Shown one piece after another: positions 8,600 through 18,724 of a DNA stretch of 64,000 nt (the first letter of the stretch is position 1; each line of letters opens with the position of its first letter). The notes beneath the pieces are model-generated. The model worked only from the letters and a program-made list of their open reading frames with translations, searched no databases and was not told where the DNA came from. A program made the translations under genes and the position numbers. Source of the DNA: Vicia villosa (lineage: Eukaryota > Streptophyta > Magnoliopsida > Fabales > Fabaceae); assembly GCF_029867415.1 (NCBI RefSeq), contig NC_081184.1:110762226-110826225 (forward strand), read 5' to 3'.

Positions 8600-10135
8600 A
8601 TGGAAGGGGTAAAAAGGCATACCAAGAAGTACGGTTTCAAAGAGCCTAATGTGGAAAAACTGAGAGAGTTAGCATCTTCTGTACAAGATCCTTCTGATTT
8701 TAGGAAAAGTTATGGAAAGCTTTTGCCTATCTTGAACACTCATGTTGATGAAGGACTTCTCAAAACTCTGGTTCAGTTCTATGATCCCGTCTACCGGTGT
8801 TTCACCTTTCCAGACTATCAGTTGGTACCAACCTTGGAAGAATATGCCAATCTTTTGGGTATTCCTGTGTCTGACAAAATACCTTTCAATGGTTTGGAAG
8901 CCATTCCTAAATCACCAGTCATTGCAGCAAGTATCCACTTGAAGAAATCTGAAGTAGAGAGCAATTGGACTACCAAAGGAAACCTTCCGGGTTTGACTTC
9001 GCAGTTTTTAATAAAGAAAGCCTTTGATTTCATCGAAACTGGTAGCATGATAGCTTTTGAAGCTGTATTAGCCTTGCTCATCTATGGGTTGGTTCTGTTT
9101 CCCAACGTCAATGACTTTGTTGATATCAACGCCATAAAGATCTTTCTGATTGGAAATCCTGTTCCGACTTTGCTTGGTGACACGTATTTCTCTATCCATC
9201 ATAGGAATCGCCAAGGCGGTGGAATCATTGTATGTTGTGCACCTCTTTTGTACAAATGGATTGTTTCACACTTACCTAAGTGTCCTACTTTCACGGAAAA
9301 CCGAGAAGGTTTGCGTTGGTCTCAAAGACTTATGTCCCTTACTAATAATGATATTCATTGGTATACCTTGGCTCGCTGCGGTACAGAAACCATTGATAGT
9401 TGTGGAGAGTTCTCCAACGTACCCCTCATTGGTACACAAGGAGGATTTAACTACAATCCAGTACTAGCCCGACGACAACTCGGGTATGCAAATTCAGTTA
9501 AACCCATTGGTCTAGCTGTGGAAAACTACTTCTACCAAGAAGGGGAGGATCCTCAAGGGTTGAAAACAAGAATGATAAGAGCTTGGTACGACATCCGAAG
9601 AAAAGAAAAAGGTGGGATAAGAAGCTGCATTGCTACGGACGCCTATACTTGTTGGGTGAAGAAAAGAGCAAGGGAGCTTCAAATGCCTTATGATTATGAA
9701 AAACCCATGTTCCCTGCGGTGTCTCAACTGCCCAATATTCCCATTGACACTATAGAAGAATACCAAGAGATTTTGGCCAAGATGAGGTTAGAAAAAGACG
9801 CTTGGGAAGAAAAATTTCGTAAAACTGATATGGAAAACAGAAAGTTGAAGAAAAGAGTGAAAGATCACGAAGAAACTCTCTATTATCAAGATGGATGGCT
9901 CATGAGCAAAGATGAGAAAATCCGTCGGAAAGACGCTGCAATCAAGAGGTACATCAAAGAAAGCAAGAAAAAGCTTGAAGGCTCAACAAGCAACGCTCCA
10001 ACTCCTGACGATTGGAAGAATGTTGTTGACAAACTGAGGACCGAAAAGGCCGAGTTGAAAGCTTATTATGGGAAAGAAATCATGAAGCTCAAGCTGCATA
10101 ACGCATTTGGTTCTTCGTCCGATGAGGATGTTTAG
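8600..10135 (+). CDS. ORF1: Ogre ORF1 protein (511 aa, function unknown)
   Basis: This is an intact 511-residue frame upstream of gag, the position of the extra ORF1 that defines Ogre elements. I recognise the N-terminal two-thirds (about residues 1-350) as the plant ORF1 domain, found in retroelements and loosely like plant mobile domain proteins. Landmarks are PTLEEYANLLGIP (about 75-87), LLYKWIVSHLP (about 212-222), and YTLARCG. Residues about 380-500 are highly charged with KEK/KRK runs and heptad-like spacing, probably a coiled coil. The acidic tail ends SSSDEDV. The first ATG after the leader is used. No catalytic motif is visible and its role in retrotransposition is not known. The frame has no stops or shifts. 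Confidence 0.85.
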   Translation: MEGVKRHTKKYGFKEPNVEKLRELASSVQDPSDFRKSYGKLLPILNTHVDEGLLKTLVQFYDPVYRCFTFPDYQLVPTLEEYANLLGIPVSDKIPFNGLEAIPKSPVIAASIHLKKSEVESNWTTKGNLPGLTSQFLIKKAFDFIETGSMIAFEAVLALLIYGLVLFPNVNDFVDINAIKIFLIGNPVPTLLGDTYFSIHHRNRQGGGIIVCCAPLLYKWIVSHLPKCPTFTENREGLRWSQRLMSLTNNDIHWYTLARCGTETIDSCGEFSNVPLIGTQGGFNYNPVLARRQLGYANSVKPIGLAVENYFYQEGEDPQGLKTRMIRAWYDIRRKEKGGIRSCIATDAYTCWVKKRARELQMPYDYEKPMFPAVSQLPNIPIDTIEEYQEILAKMRLEKDAWEEKFRKTDMENRKLKKRVKDHEETLYYQDGWLMSKDEKIRRKDAAIKRYIKESKKKLEGSTSNAPTPDDWKNVVDKLRTEKAELKAYYGKEIMKLKLHNAFGSSSDEDV

Positions 10136-10462
10136 GATTTGTTTAGCTTTTTATTTATCATTTGCTTCTGTAAGGAGCTGCACTCCAATGTTGTAACATT
10201 TCCCATTATTGCAATAAAAAAAATAATAAAAATAAAAGAACAGTCTGTGTTCAAATGTTTGCAAGAAAATAATCTTTAAAACGTTTGGAAAAATCATAAA
10301 CTTCTTTTTGCATACATCATTCTGCATATCGAGTCTGTTGTATAGAGTCTCATCTTTTGGATCTTTCTCCAATAGATCGTCAAGCTGTCGCGTCACAAAG
10401 TTTCTCGACCGCGCTCGCAATCAGATCATTGATACAATACTCGTTCAAGCAGAAGAAGAGTA
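10136..10462 (+). other. ORF1-gag spacer
   Basis: The 327-bp spacer is non-coding and includes an A-rich run with AATAAAA-like motifs (10211-10240). How gag is translated downstream of ORF1 is not evident; no frame links the two. Confidence 0.55.
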
Positions 10463-12472
10463 ATGGAACACTCTGAACAAGAGAATATTGAGCTCCGTGG
10501 TACAGTGACCACCCTTCAGGAAAAATTGGAAAGTCTCACTACTCTGGTTGACTCCTTAATGGCCGCACAGAATCAGCAGCCACCACCCAACAGTCAAGCA
10601 ACGGTGACATCTGAAGTCACTACTCCAGTCTCTACAGTTGCATTCAGCATTCCATCTTTCTCCATGCCAGAAGGTTGGGGCACGCCTTTCAGCTTTGGTG
10701 CAGGTTTCCGCCATAATTTCTCTGGGGTTCAAACAACCACAACTGAAGCGCCTGCTACGCAAGGTTCGGCGTTTATTCCACATTCAGGGGTAACTTTTTC
10801 CCAAATCACTATGGCACTCTCTCAACCCACTATGACAGTTGCGACTCCTATGGTTCACACTGTTCCTTATGAAGGCAATGAGATTTATCATGATCAAGGT
10901 GATAGCACAAATCAGCGAAACCTTGTGGAAGATCTCCAAGAACAGTTCAACAAGATTCAACTGGAAGTCAAAGCTATTCGGGGAAAAGATTTGTTTGGAA
11001 AGAATGCCCAGGAGATATGTTTGGTTCCCAGTGTACAAATACCAGCTAAATTCAAGGTCCCTGACTTTGAGAAGTACAAAGGTAGTTCTTGTCCACAAAG
11101 CCATCTTGTGATGTATGCTAGGAAGATATCTACTTATGCAGATAATCATCAGTTGCTCATCCATTACTTTCAAGACAGTTTGACTGGTGCCGCACTGAAG
11201 TGGTACACAGGTTTGGATAGCACTAACATTCGAACTTTCAACGACCTAGGCGAAACCTTTGTCCGACAATACAAATACAACTCGGATATGGCTCCATACA
11301 GAGATCAGCTCCGATCCATGGCTCAGAAAGATCATGAAGCTTTCAAAGAATATGCCCAACGATGGAGAGAAACTGCTGCTCAGATTAATCCACCGTTAAA
11401 AGAGAAAGAGATGACAAAGATCTTCTTGAATACTCTTGGCCCGTTTTATTATGAACGCATGATTGCTAGTGCTCCAAGTGATTTCACCGAAATGGTAAAC
11501 ATGGGAATGCGTCTAGAAGAAGGAGTCCGAACCGGACGTCTAACTAAAGAAGGTGGATCTTCAAGCGGAACCAAAAAGTTCGGAAGTGGGTTCCAAAAGA
11601 AGAAAGAACAAAGTGTTGACATGGTATCCCAAGGAAAGCCAAGAGGAAACGTCAATCGTCAACAACTGATTTCTGCTATCGCGCCAGTCGTTAACACAGC
11701 ACCAAATCCGGGATTTACCCCGCAGTTTCAACAACAACAGCCTCGACAACAGGCTCAACAGTTCAACAACAATCAGAATCGTGTGCAAAGAGCTCCACAG
11801 TTTGATCCGATTCCAATGACCTACACAGAGTTGTACCCTACTTTGATTGAAAGAGGTCTTGTTCAAACTAAAGCACTACCACTAGTACCTGAGAAACTCC
11901 CATGGTGGTACAAAGTTGAGGTCTCATGCCCTTATCATCAAGGAGCACCTGGCCATGATCTTGAGCATTGCATAGCTTTGAAATATGAAGTTCAGAGGTT
12001 AGTTAGATCTAATCTCCTCTCTTTCAGAAATTTGAATCCAAATGTGCAAGCAAATCCGCTCCCCAATCATGGAAAGCAGGTTGTAAACATGGTGTATGGA
12101 TATCCTGGTCCATATCGAGTCTATAATATCAACTTCTCAAGAGCAGATTTGGTACAAATGCACGCTACTCTCTGTCAAGGGCAGAATTTTCGCCAGCATC
12201 ACTACGGTTCCTGTAGCATATGTTGTGTAGATCCTCATGGATGTTCAATTGTGAGAAGAGATCTTCAAGTTTTGCTAGATAATGGTACTATTCAGATCTA
12301 CAGAAATAGGAATGAAGATGAAGTTAACATGATAGGATGTTATCCGCATGAGCTTTTAGTCTCAGATATCAACTCGGAAATGCCTAAAGTTAACGTCACC
12401 GTTCCTCATTTCAACATGCCCGAGCGCATAGAAGTTACTTACAAAAACCAAGGGTTCCTGTTGCTCCTCTGA
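10463..12472 (+). CDS. gag: Ogre Gag (669 aa, ends at a frame change into pro)
   Basis: This is the capsid/nucleocapsid polyprotein of the Ogre element. A short N-terminal coiled coil (about 1-35) is followed by a Ser/Thr/Pro-rich stretch. The capsid domain (about 200-360) includes LTGAALKWYTGL and FVRQYKYN, and a Gln-rich segment follows (about 420-445). A non-standard zinc-knuckle-like motif CPYHQGAPGHDLEHC begins near residue 489, a form seen in Ogre Gag. In this frame translation ends GFLLLL-stop at 12472. The protease frame (frame 1) is already open across 12451-12540 and keeps gag-like sequence, so gag and pro were probably one frame and this copy has an indel near 12450-12460. A programmed shift is possible but I see no clear slippery site. 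Confidence 0.88.
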   Translation: MEHSEQENIELRGTVTTLQEKLESLTTLVDSLMAAQNQQPPPNSQATVTSEVTTPVSTVAFSIPSFSMPEGWGTPFSFGAGFRHNFSGVQTTTTEAPATQGSAFIPHSGVTFSQITMALSQPTMTVATPMVHTVPYEGNEIYHDQGDSTNQRNLVEDLQEQFNKIQLEVKAIRGKDLFGKNAQEICLVPSVQIPAKFKVPDFEKYKGSSCPQSHLVMYARKISTYADNHQLLIHYFQDSLTGAALKWYTGLDSTNIRTFNDLGETFVRQYKYNSDMAPYRDQLRSMAQKDHEAFKEYAQRWRETAAQINPPLKEKEMTKIFLNTLGPFYYERMIASAPSDFTEMVNMGMRLEEGVRTGRLTKEGGSSSGTKKFGSGFQKKKEQSVDMVSQGKPRGNVNRQQLISAIAPVVNTAPNPGFTPQFQQQQPRQQAQQFNNNQNRVQRAPQFDPIPMTYTELYPTLIERGLVQTKALPLVPEKLPWWYKVEVSCPYHQGAPGHDLEHCIALKYEVQRLVRSNLLSFRNLNPNVQANPLPNHGKQVVNMVYGYPGPYRVYNINFSRADLVQMHATLCQGQNFRQHHYGSCSICCVDPHGCSIVRRDLQVLLDNGTIQIYRNRNEDEVNMIGCYPHELLVSDINSEMPKVNVTVPHFNMPERIEVTYKNQGFLLLL

Positions 12473-12540
12473 TCATTTGTCTACCTGGACCTGTTCCCTA
12501 TGACTCTGACAAGGCAGTTCCATACAATTACAATGCAACA

Positions 12541-13806
12541 ATGATAAAGAATGGACAAGAAGTTCCTTTACCTACTCTTTCATCTGTCGTAAACATCGCT
12601 GATGTGAGTCGCGTAACAAGAAGTGGATGTGTGTATACTCCACTACCTCCAAAGCAGCCTATTGCTCCTGCAACCGGGCAAAATTCTATCAATACACCAC
12701 TAGGGAATCCTGAGGAAACTCCTGTCAGTAATACAAACACTGATGTTGGCCAACCCAGTGGAATCAATGTCAATCCTGACTTTGATGAAATTTTGAAGCT
12801 TATCAAAAGAAGTGAATACAAGATTGTGGATCAGCTTATGCAGACTCCTTCAAAGATCTCAATACTTTCATTGCTTTTAAATTCTGAAGCCCACAGGGAA
12901 GCCCTGATGAGAGTCTTGGATCAAGCTTTTGTAGATCATGATGTGACTGTTGACCATTTTGATGGGATAATAGCCAACATTACAGCTTGCAACAATTTAA
13001 GCTTCTGTGATGAAGAACTCCCCGAGGAGGGCAGAAATCACAATCTTGCTTTGCATATTTCTATGAACTGTCAGTCAGACTCTTTGTCCAATGTGTTGGT
13101 AGACACTGGATCTTCCTTGAATGTGATGCCAAAGACGACTCTTGCTCGCTTGTCTTACCGAGGAATGCCTATGAAGTTCAGTGGTGTAGTTGTCAAAGCA
13201 TTTGATGGATCGCGAAAATCTGTTATCGGCGAAGTCAACCTTCCCATGACAATTGGTCCACATACATTTCAAATCACCTTCCAGGTCATGGACATTCAAG
13301 CTGCTTATAGCTGTCTGTTAGGACGACCATGGATCCATGAAGCAGGGGCAGTAACTTCTACGCTCCATCAAAAGTTAAAATTTGTAACAAATGGAAAATT
13401 GGTAACGATAAGTGGAGAACAAGCCTTAATGGTGAGTCATTTATCCAATTTCTCTTTCATTGGTGCTGATGATGTGGAAGGAACTCAGTTCCAAGGTCTC
13501 TCTTTAGAAGACGAATCTTCCAAAAGGAAAGCATCGATCTCTTCTTACAAAGAGGCAGTAAAAGTAGTGAAAGATGGAACTACCACTGGCTGGGGGCAAG
13601 TTGTGATCCCGACCAAGAATGAAACTAGAGCAGGTCTCGGATGTTCACCAACATTCTCAAACTGCACCAAGAAGGATGAAACCCTTCGTCCGATCAAAGA
13701 AACATTCATTAGTGGAGGATTCCTTAACCCAGTTCCTCAAGAGGTCAATGTCCTTATCGAAGAATGCATCGAAGAAGGTCTACTTGATCCTGAAGAAGAA
13801 TGGTAA
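12541..13806 (+). CDS. pro: Ogre aspartic protease (Pro), read in a different frame from gag
   Basis: This retroviral-type aspartic protease would cut the Gag and Pol polyproteins. The active-site motif LVDTGSSLNVMP has its catalytic Asp at about residue 188, and the second half LLGRPWIHEAGAV lies near 260. The domain also has a G-patch-like stretch (TTGWGQ ... RAGLGCSP) near 350-370. The listed ATG is internal: the coding frame is open upstream to the gag frame change, so the true start is the gag start. It ends at TAA (13804-13806), after which the same frame continues with protein-like sequence, so this stop looks acquired. Confidence 0.85.
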   Translation: MIKNGQEVPLPTLSSVVNIADVSRVTRSGCVYTPLPPKQPIAPATGQNSINTPLGNPEETPVSNTNTDVGQPSGINVNPDFDEILKLIKRSEYKIVDQLMQTPSKISILSLLLNSEAHREALMRVLDQAFVDHDVTVDHFDGIIANITACNNLSFCDEELPEEGRNHNLALHISMNCQSDSLSNVLVDTGSSLNVMPKTTLARLSYRGMPMKFSGVVVKAFDGSRKSVIGEVNLPMTIGPHTFQITFQVMDIQAAYSCLLGRPWIHEAGAVTSTLHQKLKFVTNGKLVTISGEQALMVSHLSNFSFIGADDVEGTQFQGLSLEDESSKRKASISSYKEAVKVVKDGTTTGWGQVVIPTKNETRAGLGCSPTFSNCTKKDETLRPIKETFISGGFLNPVPQEVNVLIEECIEEGLLDPEEEW

Positions 13807-14490
13807 TGTTATCTCAATGACTCGGGATATATATCTCAGGAAGAACCATATCCTCCTTCAGAGAAATCCAAAGGCAAAGAAACTGAGCCTGTTCCTGCAG
13901 AGATCTGGGACACCTTGGGACAACCAAGTGGCAAATATGATTATATGGTGAAATACACTGCACCTGAAAGTTCAAAGATTGCGATCGAAGATATCCAACC
14001 AACTGGATAGGGAGATTCCTTTGAATATAATAGTCAACCAGAAGAGGCTTATCAGCCCTGTCAATTTTCTCAGCAGCCTGAAATTACTGAAGATTTCGGC
14101 TTCAACGCATCTACCAAGATTTATAATCCTGAAGATGGTTATTATCACATAAATGCCATTTTTGAAGATGAAGGGGAAGATGGCCCCGTAGTTGACTCGG
14201 AAAGTGTCTCTGACAATGAGTCTCTTCATCCTGAAGACTGGGAAATACATCCTGAAAATTCTGAAGATTGTGACTCATCTTATGCTCTTCAAGAAGTAGA
14301 AGAAGACCGTTTCAACTCTACAAAGAACAAGGTTGACAAACCAGGACCTTCAAATCCTGCTCGACCAGCGGTCAATGTCAATACTGAAGATAATTCTGAG
14401 GAGAATTTTCCTGAATACATAATACACAGAGGAGTTCGTTGCTACTGGGAAGCTGTCGACGTTCCGAATGTTGTTCGCCGCTCAAAGTAA
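13807..14490 (+). pseudogene. C-terminal extension of gag-pro, cut off by nonsense codons
   Basis: In the same frame as pro, the sequence reads as an acidic, Glu/Asp/Ser/Pro-rich segment. It is interrupted only by TAA at 13804 and TAG at 14008, and ends naturally at TAA 14488-14490 after VPNVVRRSK. In Ogre elements the Gag-Pro frame ends just before the intron, so this is probably the lost C-terminus. Two in-frame stops within 200 bases mark the copy as defective for full-length Gag-Pro, unless the protease released earlier is enough. Confidence 0.7.
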
Positions 14491-15282
14491 TCACCCCGCT
14501 GTTATTTTGACCTCCTGCCTTGCCCAAAGAAGAGAGATGTTTTATAGGGCTTTGCTTTTAAATGTTTTGCCCAAATAACTTTGTGTATAGGGCTTTGTTT
14601 TAAAAGTTTCTCTCTTTGTCCTGCCCAAGACAAATGAGTTTGTGTTTAGGGCTTTGTTTCAAAAATGAATCATAAATAAAGTGTCATTTTGAATTCCCTA
14701 CATTATATGTTTTATTTTTGCTTTTTTCTGGAAATGGTAATCCTAAAAAACCAAAAAAAAAAACCAAAAAAACTTTTTCAATGATCTGCATACACTCTTG
14801 CATTCACAGTTTTTTCTGAAATAAGCATAAATCATATGTGCAGATTAACTATTAATAAACCCATTGAATGCAATAACCCTATGCCCTCTGTAACACCCCG
14901 ATATCCGCTGCACGCATCAACCGTGTCGGCCAACCGAGCATGTTACCCGGCTTAATCAATAATCCCCCCTAGGTCCGCTTATCGGCTGCCCAGGAAATAT
15001 TGTTTTTGCCTCCCGCAGGAATCGAACCATGTACCTAGGGGTTAAGTACATATTCATAGCAATTCCTGCTACCACTTGAGCTAGTAGCTCAATTGGTAGC
15101 CGGAATTGCTATGAATATGTACTTAACCCCTAGGTACATGGTTTGATTCCTGCGGGAGGCAAAAACAATATTTCCTGGGCAGCCGATAAGCGGACCTAGG
15201 GGGATTATTGATTAAGCCGGTAACATGCTCGGTTGGCCGACACGGTTGATGCGTGCAGCGGATATCGGGGTGTTACACCCTC
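14491..15282 (+). other. Ogre intron-like gap between pro and RT, carrying an insertion
   Basis: Ogre elements are known to splice out an intron between pro and RT. Here the gap has no coding frame, is T-rich (14700-14800) and contains repeats of GGGCTTTG. Splice sites cannot be fixed by eye; a plausible acceptor is the AG at the end of the sequence leading into FEFPVFEAEEEE near 15290. The 389-bp palindrome sits within about 15-20 bases of that acceptor. Confidence 0.55.
14889..15277. mobile_element. 389-bp palindromic element with tRNA-like arms and 5-bp target duplication
   Basis: Two arms of about 190 bp are inverted copies, about 97% identical by eye (two 1-bp indels and about three substitutions), centred at 15083. 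Ends are TGTAACACCCCG and its complement, flanked by CCCTC on both sides (14884-14888 and 15278-15282). Each arm reads outward from the centre as a tRNA-like module: box A TAGCTCAATTGG (15085-15096) and box B GGTTTGATTCC (15140-15150) on plus, and box B GGTTCGATTCC on minus (15018-15028). The TG...CA ends and 5-bp duplication suggest integrase-type insertion. I do not recognise the family. Confidence 0.75.
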
Positions 15283-18200
15283 TCCCAACTTTGAGTTTCC
15301 TGTGTTCGAAGCCGAAGAAGAGGAAGAAGAGAAGATCTCGGACGAGATCTCTCGATTACTTAAGCACGAGGAAAGAGCCATTCTGCCTCACAAAGAGCCT
15401 TTAGAAAAGATCAACTTGGGTTCTGAAGAAGACAAAAAAGAAGTGACCATTGGATCGCTGCTTGATGCTGATATCAAGAGTAAGTTGACAGATCTTCTCA
15501 AAGAATATGTTGACGTATTTGCTTGGTCCTACCAAGACATGCCTGGGTTGGATACCAATATTGTTCAGCATTACTTGCCATTGAAGCCAGAATGTCCGCC
15601 AGTTAAGCAGAAATTACGAAGGACTCACCCTGATATGGATAACAAGATCAAAGTGGAAGTTCAAAAACAGCTCAACGCAGGTTTTCTAGTCACCTCAGAG
15701 TATCCTCAATGGTTGGCCAACATTGTGCCAGTTCCGAAGAAAGATGGAAAAGTCGGAATGTGTGTTGACTACCGTGACTTGAACAAGGTCAGTCCAAAAG
15801 ATGACTTTCCATTACCACATATTGACATGCTGGTTGATAACACCGCTAAGTTCAACGTCTTTTCCTTCATGGACGGGTTCTCCGGTTATAATCAGATCAG
15901 GATGGCTCCCGAAGACATGGAGAAGACATCTTTCATCACCCCATGGGGTACCTTTTGCTACAAAGTGATGCCGTTTGGATTAAAGAATGCAGGCGCAACT
16001 TACCAAAGGGAAATGACTACTCTCTTTCATGACATGATGCATAAAGAAATTGAAGTTTATGTGGACGACATGATAGCCAAGTCCAGCACAGAAGAAGAAC
16101 ATATTGAATACCTTTTGAAGTTGTTTCAACGACTAAGGAAATATCAGCTTCGCTTGAATCCTAACAAATGTACTTTTGGGGTTAGGTCTGGAAAACTCTT
16201 GGGTTTCATTGTCAGCCAAAGAGGTATTGAAGTAGATCCCGACAAAGTCAGAGCTATTCAAGAGATGCCTGCACCAAAAACTGAAAAGAAAGTAAGAGGA
16301 TTTCTTGGACGATTGAACTATATCTCCAGATTTATCTCTCAAATGACTGCTACTTGTGGGCCAATTTTCAAGCTTCTCCGCAAAGATCAAGGGGTTGTAT
16401 GGACTGAAGATTGCCAGAAAGCGTTCGACAGTATCAAGGAATACCTGTTAGAACCACCAATATTGATTCCTCCGGTTGAAGGAAGACCACTAATCATGTA
16501 CCTTACTGTGTTGGAAGAATCCATGGGTTGTATGCTTGGACAACAAGATGAAACCGGTAAGAAAGAGCATGCCATCTATTACCTGAGTAAGAAATTCACA
16601 GATTGTGAGTCTCGTTACTCCATGCTCGAAAAAACATGTTGTGCTTTGGCTTGGGCTTCAAAACGTCTCCGCCAGTACATGATCAACAATACTACTTGGT
16701 TAATCTCCAAAATGGATCCAATCAAGTACGTCTTTGAAAAGCCTGCCTTAACAGGAAGGACTGCCCGATGGCAAATGCTGTTATCCGAGTATGACATCGA
16801 ATACCGTGCTCAAAAAGCGGTCAAAGGAAGCATTCTCGCCGATCATTTGGCGCATCAACCAATTAATGAATATCAATCTCTCAAGTTTGACTTTCCTGAC
16901 GAAGATGTCATGTACTTGAAGATGAAAGATTGTGACGAATCATTACCTGAAGAAGGTCCTGATCCTGGATCAAGATGGGGCCTAATTTTTGATGGAGCAG
17001 TAAACGTTTTTGGCAATGGAATTGGGGCAATCATCATCACTCCCAAGGGTACTCATATCCCGTTCTCTGCCAGATTGCTATTTGATTGTACCAACAACAT
17101 CGCAGAATATGAAGCTTGTATCATGGGTCTCGAAGAAGCCATTGACTTAAGGATCAAGATCCTCGACATATATGGAGATTCAGCCCTCGTGATCAACCAA
17201 ATCAAAGACAAATGGGAAACTTACCACCCTGGTTTGATTCCTTACAGAGATTATGCAAGACGTCCGTTGACTTTCTTCAACAAGGTTGAATTGCATCATA
17301 TACCTCGAGATCAGAATCGAATGGCAGACGCCTTGGCTACTCTATCTTCCATGTTCAAAGTCAATCATTGGAATGATATGCCTAAAGTCAGAATTATGCG
17401 CCTTGAAAGTCCCGCCTATGTGTTTGCAACCGAAGCAGTCATCGATGATAAACCGTGGTTTCACGACATCAAACGCTTCCTTCAAACTCAAGAGTACCCA
17501 CTTGGGGCATCAAACAAAGATAAGAAAACTCTAAGGAGGCTTTCTGGCAGTTTTTTCCTGAACGGAGATGTGCTATACAAAAGAAACTTCGACATGGTTT
17601 TGCTAAGATGCGTGGACAGACACGAAGCAGACATGTTAATGCATGAAGTGCATGAAGGGTCCTTTGGAACTCATTCAAATGGGCATGCAATGTCCAAGAA
17701 GATATTAAGAGCAGGATACTATTGGTTGAAAATGGAATCTGACTGTTATAAACACGTGAAGAGGTGTCACAAGTGCCAGATCTACGCAGATAAGATCCAT
17801 GTGCCACCGACTCTACTCAACGTTCTCTCATCTCCATGGCCTTTTTCCATGTGGGGTATCGACATGATCGGAATGATCGAACCGAAAGCTTCAAACGGTC
17901 ATCGTTTCATCTTGGTGGCAATTGATTACTTCACCAAATGGGTCGAAGCAGCATCTTACGCCAACGTTACAAGACAAGTGGTTGTGAGGTTCATCAAGAA
18001 CAACATCATTTGCCTATATGGTGTTCCCAGTAAGATCATTACTGACAATGGTTCGAACTTGAATAACAAAATGATGAAAGAAATGTGTGAGGAATTCAAG
18101 ATTGAGCATCATAATTCTTCTCCTTACAGACCAAAAATGAACGGCGCTGTTGAAGCCGCCAACAAGAACATTAAGAAGATCGTCCAGAAAATGGTCGTCA

Positions 18201-18703
18201 CTTATAAAGACTGGCACGAAATGCTGCCATTTGCTTTACATGGGTACCGTACTTCAGTGCGTACTTCAACAGGGACAACCCCTTTCTCTCTAGTATACGG
18301 CATGGAAGCTGTGCTCCCCGTAGAAGTTGAAATCCCATCAATGAGAGTCCTCATGGAGACTAAGTTATCAGAGGCTGAATGGTGTCAAAGCAGATACGAT
18401 CAGTTGAATTTAATCGAAGAAAAATGTATGACTGCTCTATGCCATGGACAGTTATACCAAGTAAGGATGAAACAAGACTTCAACAAAAAGGTTCGACCTC
18501 GTGAATTTCGAGAAGGTGACCTCGTGCTTAAAAAGATCTTGTCTTTTCAACCAGATTCTAGGGGCAAATGGTCTCCTAATTACGAAGGCCCGTATGTTGT
18601 CAAAAGAACATTTTCTGGCGGCACCATGACTCTTGCAACCATGGATGGTGATGAACTCCCACATCCTGTGAATGCTGATGCAGTCAAGAAATACTTTGTC
18701 TAA
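15233..18703 (+). CDS. pol: Ogre Pol: RT, RNaseH, archaeal-type RNaseH and integrase (1156 aa)
   Basis: An uninterrupted Pol frame. RT spans about residues 150-330, with catalytic YVDDM at Y276. The first RNaseH (about 420-545) has lost its leading Asp block (LTVLEESMGCML), as usual in the Tat lineage. A second, archaeal-type RNaseH (about 580-710) has D587 in IFDGA and E625 in AEYEACI, and ends DALATLSSM. Integrase has an HHCC finger (about 800-850, ending CHKCQIYAD) and DD35E residues D877, D938 and E974. A C-terminal domain ends DAVKKYFV. The first ~15 residues come from the right arm of the palindromic insertion, so the ATG at 15233 is not native. Normal expression probably uses splicing into about 15290. 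All catalytic residues except the first RNaseH look intact. Confidence 0.93.
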   Translation: MADTVDACSGYRGVTPSPNFEFPVFEAEEEEEEKISDEISRLLKHEERAILPHKEPLEKINLGSEEDKKEVTIGSLLDADIKSKLTDLLKEYVDVFAWSYQDMPGLDTNIVQHYLPLKPECPPVKQKLRRTHPDMDNKIKVEVQKQLNAGFLVTSEYPQWLANIVPVPKKDGKVGMCVDYRDLNKVSPKDDFPLPHIDMLVDNTAKFNVFSFMDGFSGYNQIRMAPEDMEKTSFITPWGTFCYKVMPFGLKNAGATYQREMTTLFHDMMHKEIEVYVDDMIAKSSTEEEHIEYLLKLFQRLRKYQLRLNPNKCTFGVRSGKLLGFIVSQRGIEVDPDKVRAIQEMPAPKTEKKVRGFLGRLNYISRFISQMTATCGPIFKLLRKDQGVVWTEDCQKAFDSIKEYLLEPPILIPPVEGRPLIMYLTVLEESMGCMLGQQDETGKKEHAIYYLSKKFTDCESRYSMLEKTCCALAWASKRLRQYMINNTTWLISKMDPIKYVFEKPALTGRTARWQMLLSEYDIEYRAQKAVKGSILADHLAHQPINEYQSLKFDFPDEDVMYLKMKDCDESLPEEGPDPGSRWGLIFDGAVNVFGNGIGAIIITPKGTHIPFSARLLFDCTNNIAEYEACIMGLEEAIDLRIKILDIYGDSALVINQIKDKWETYHPGLIPYRDYARRPLTFFNKVELHHIPRDQNRMADALATLSSMFKVNHWNDMPKVRIMRLESPAYVFATEAVIDDKPWFHDIKRFLQTQEYPLGASNKDKKTLRRLSGSFFLNGDVLYKRNFDMVLLRCVDRHEADMLMHEVHEGSFGTHSNGHAMSKKILRAGYYWLKMESDCYKHVKRCHKCQIYADKIHVPPTLLNVLSSPWPFSMWGIDMIGMIEPKASNGHRFILVAIDYFTKWVEAASYANVTRQVVVRFIKNNIICLYGVPSKIITDNGSNLNNKMMKEMCEEFKIEHHNSSPYRPKMNGAVEAANKNIKKIVQKMVVTYKDWHEMLPFALHGYRTSVRTSTGTTPFSLVYGMEAVLPVEVEIPSMRVLMETKLSEAEWCQSRYDQLNLIEEKCMTALCHGQLYQVRMKQDFNKKVRPREFREGDLVLKKILSFQPDSRGKWSPNYEGPYVVKRTFSGGTMTLATMDGDELPHPVNADAVKKYFV

Positions 18704-18724
18704 AAAAATACAAAAGAACAGCTC

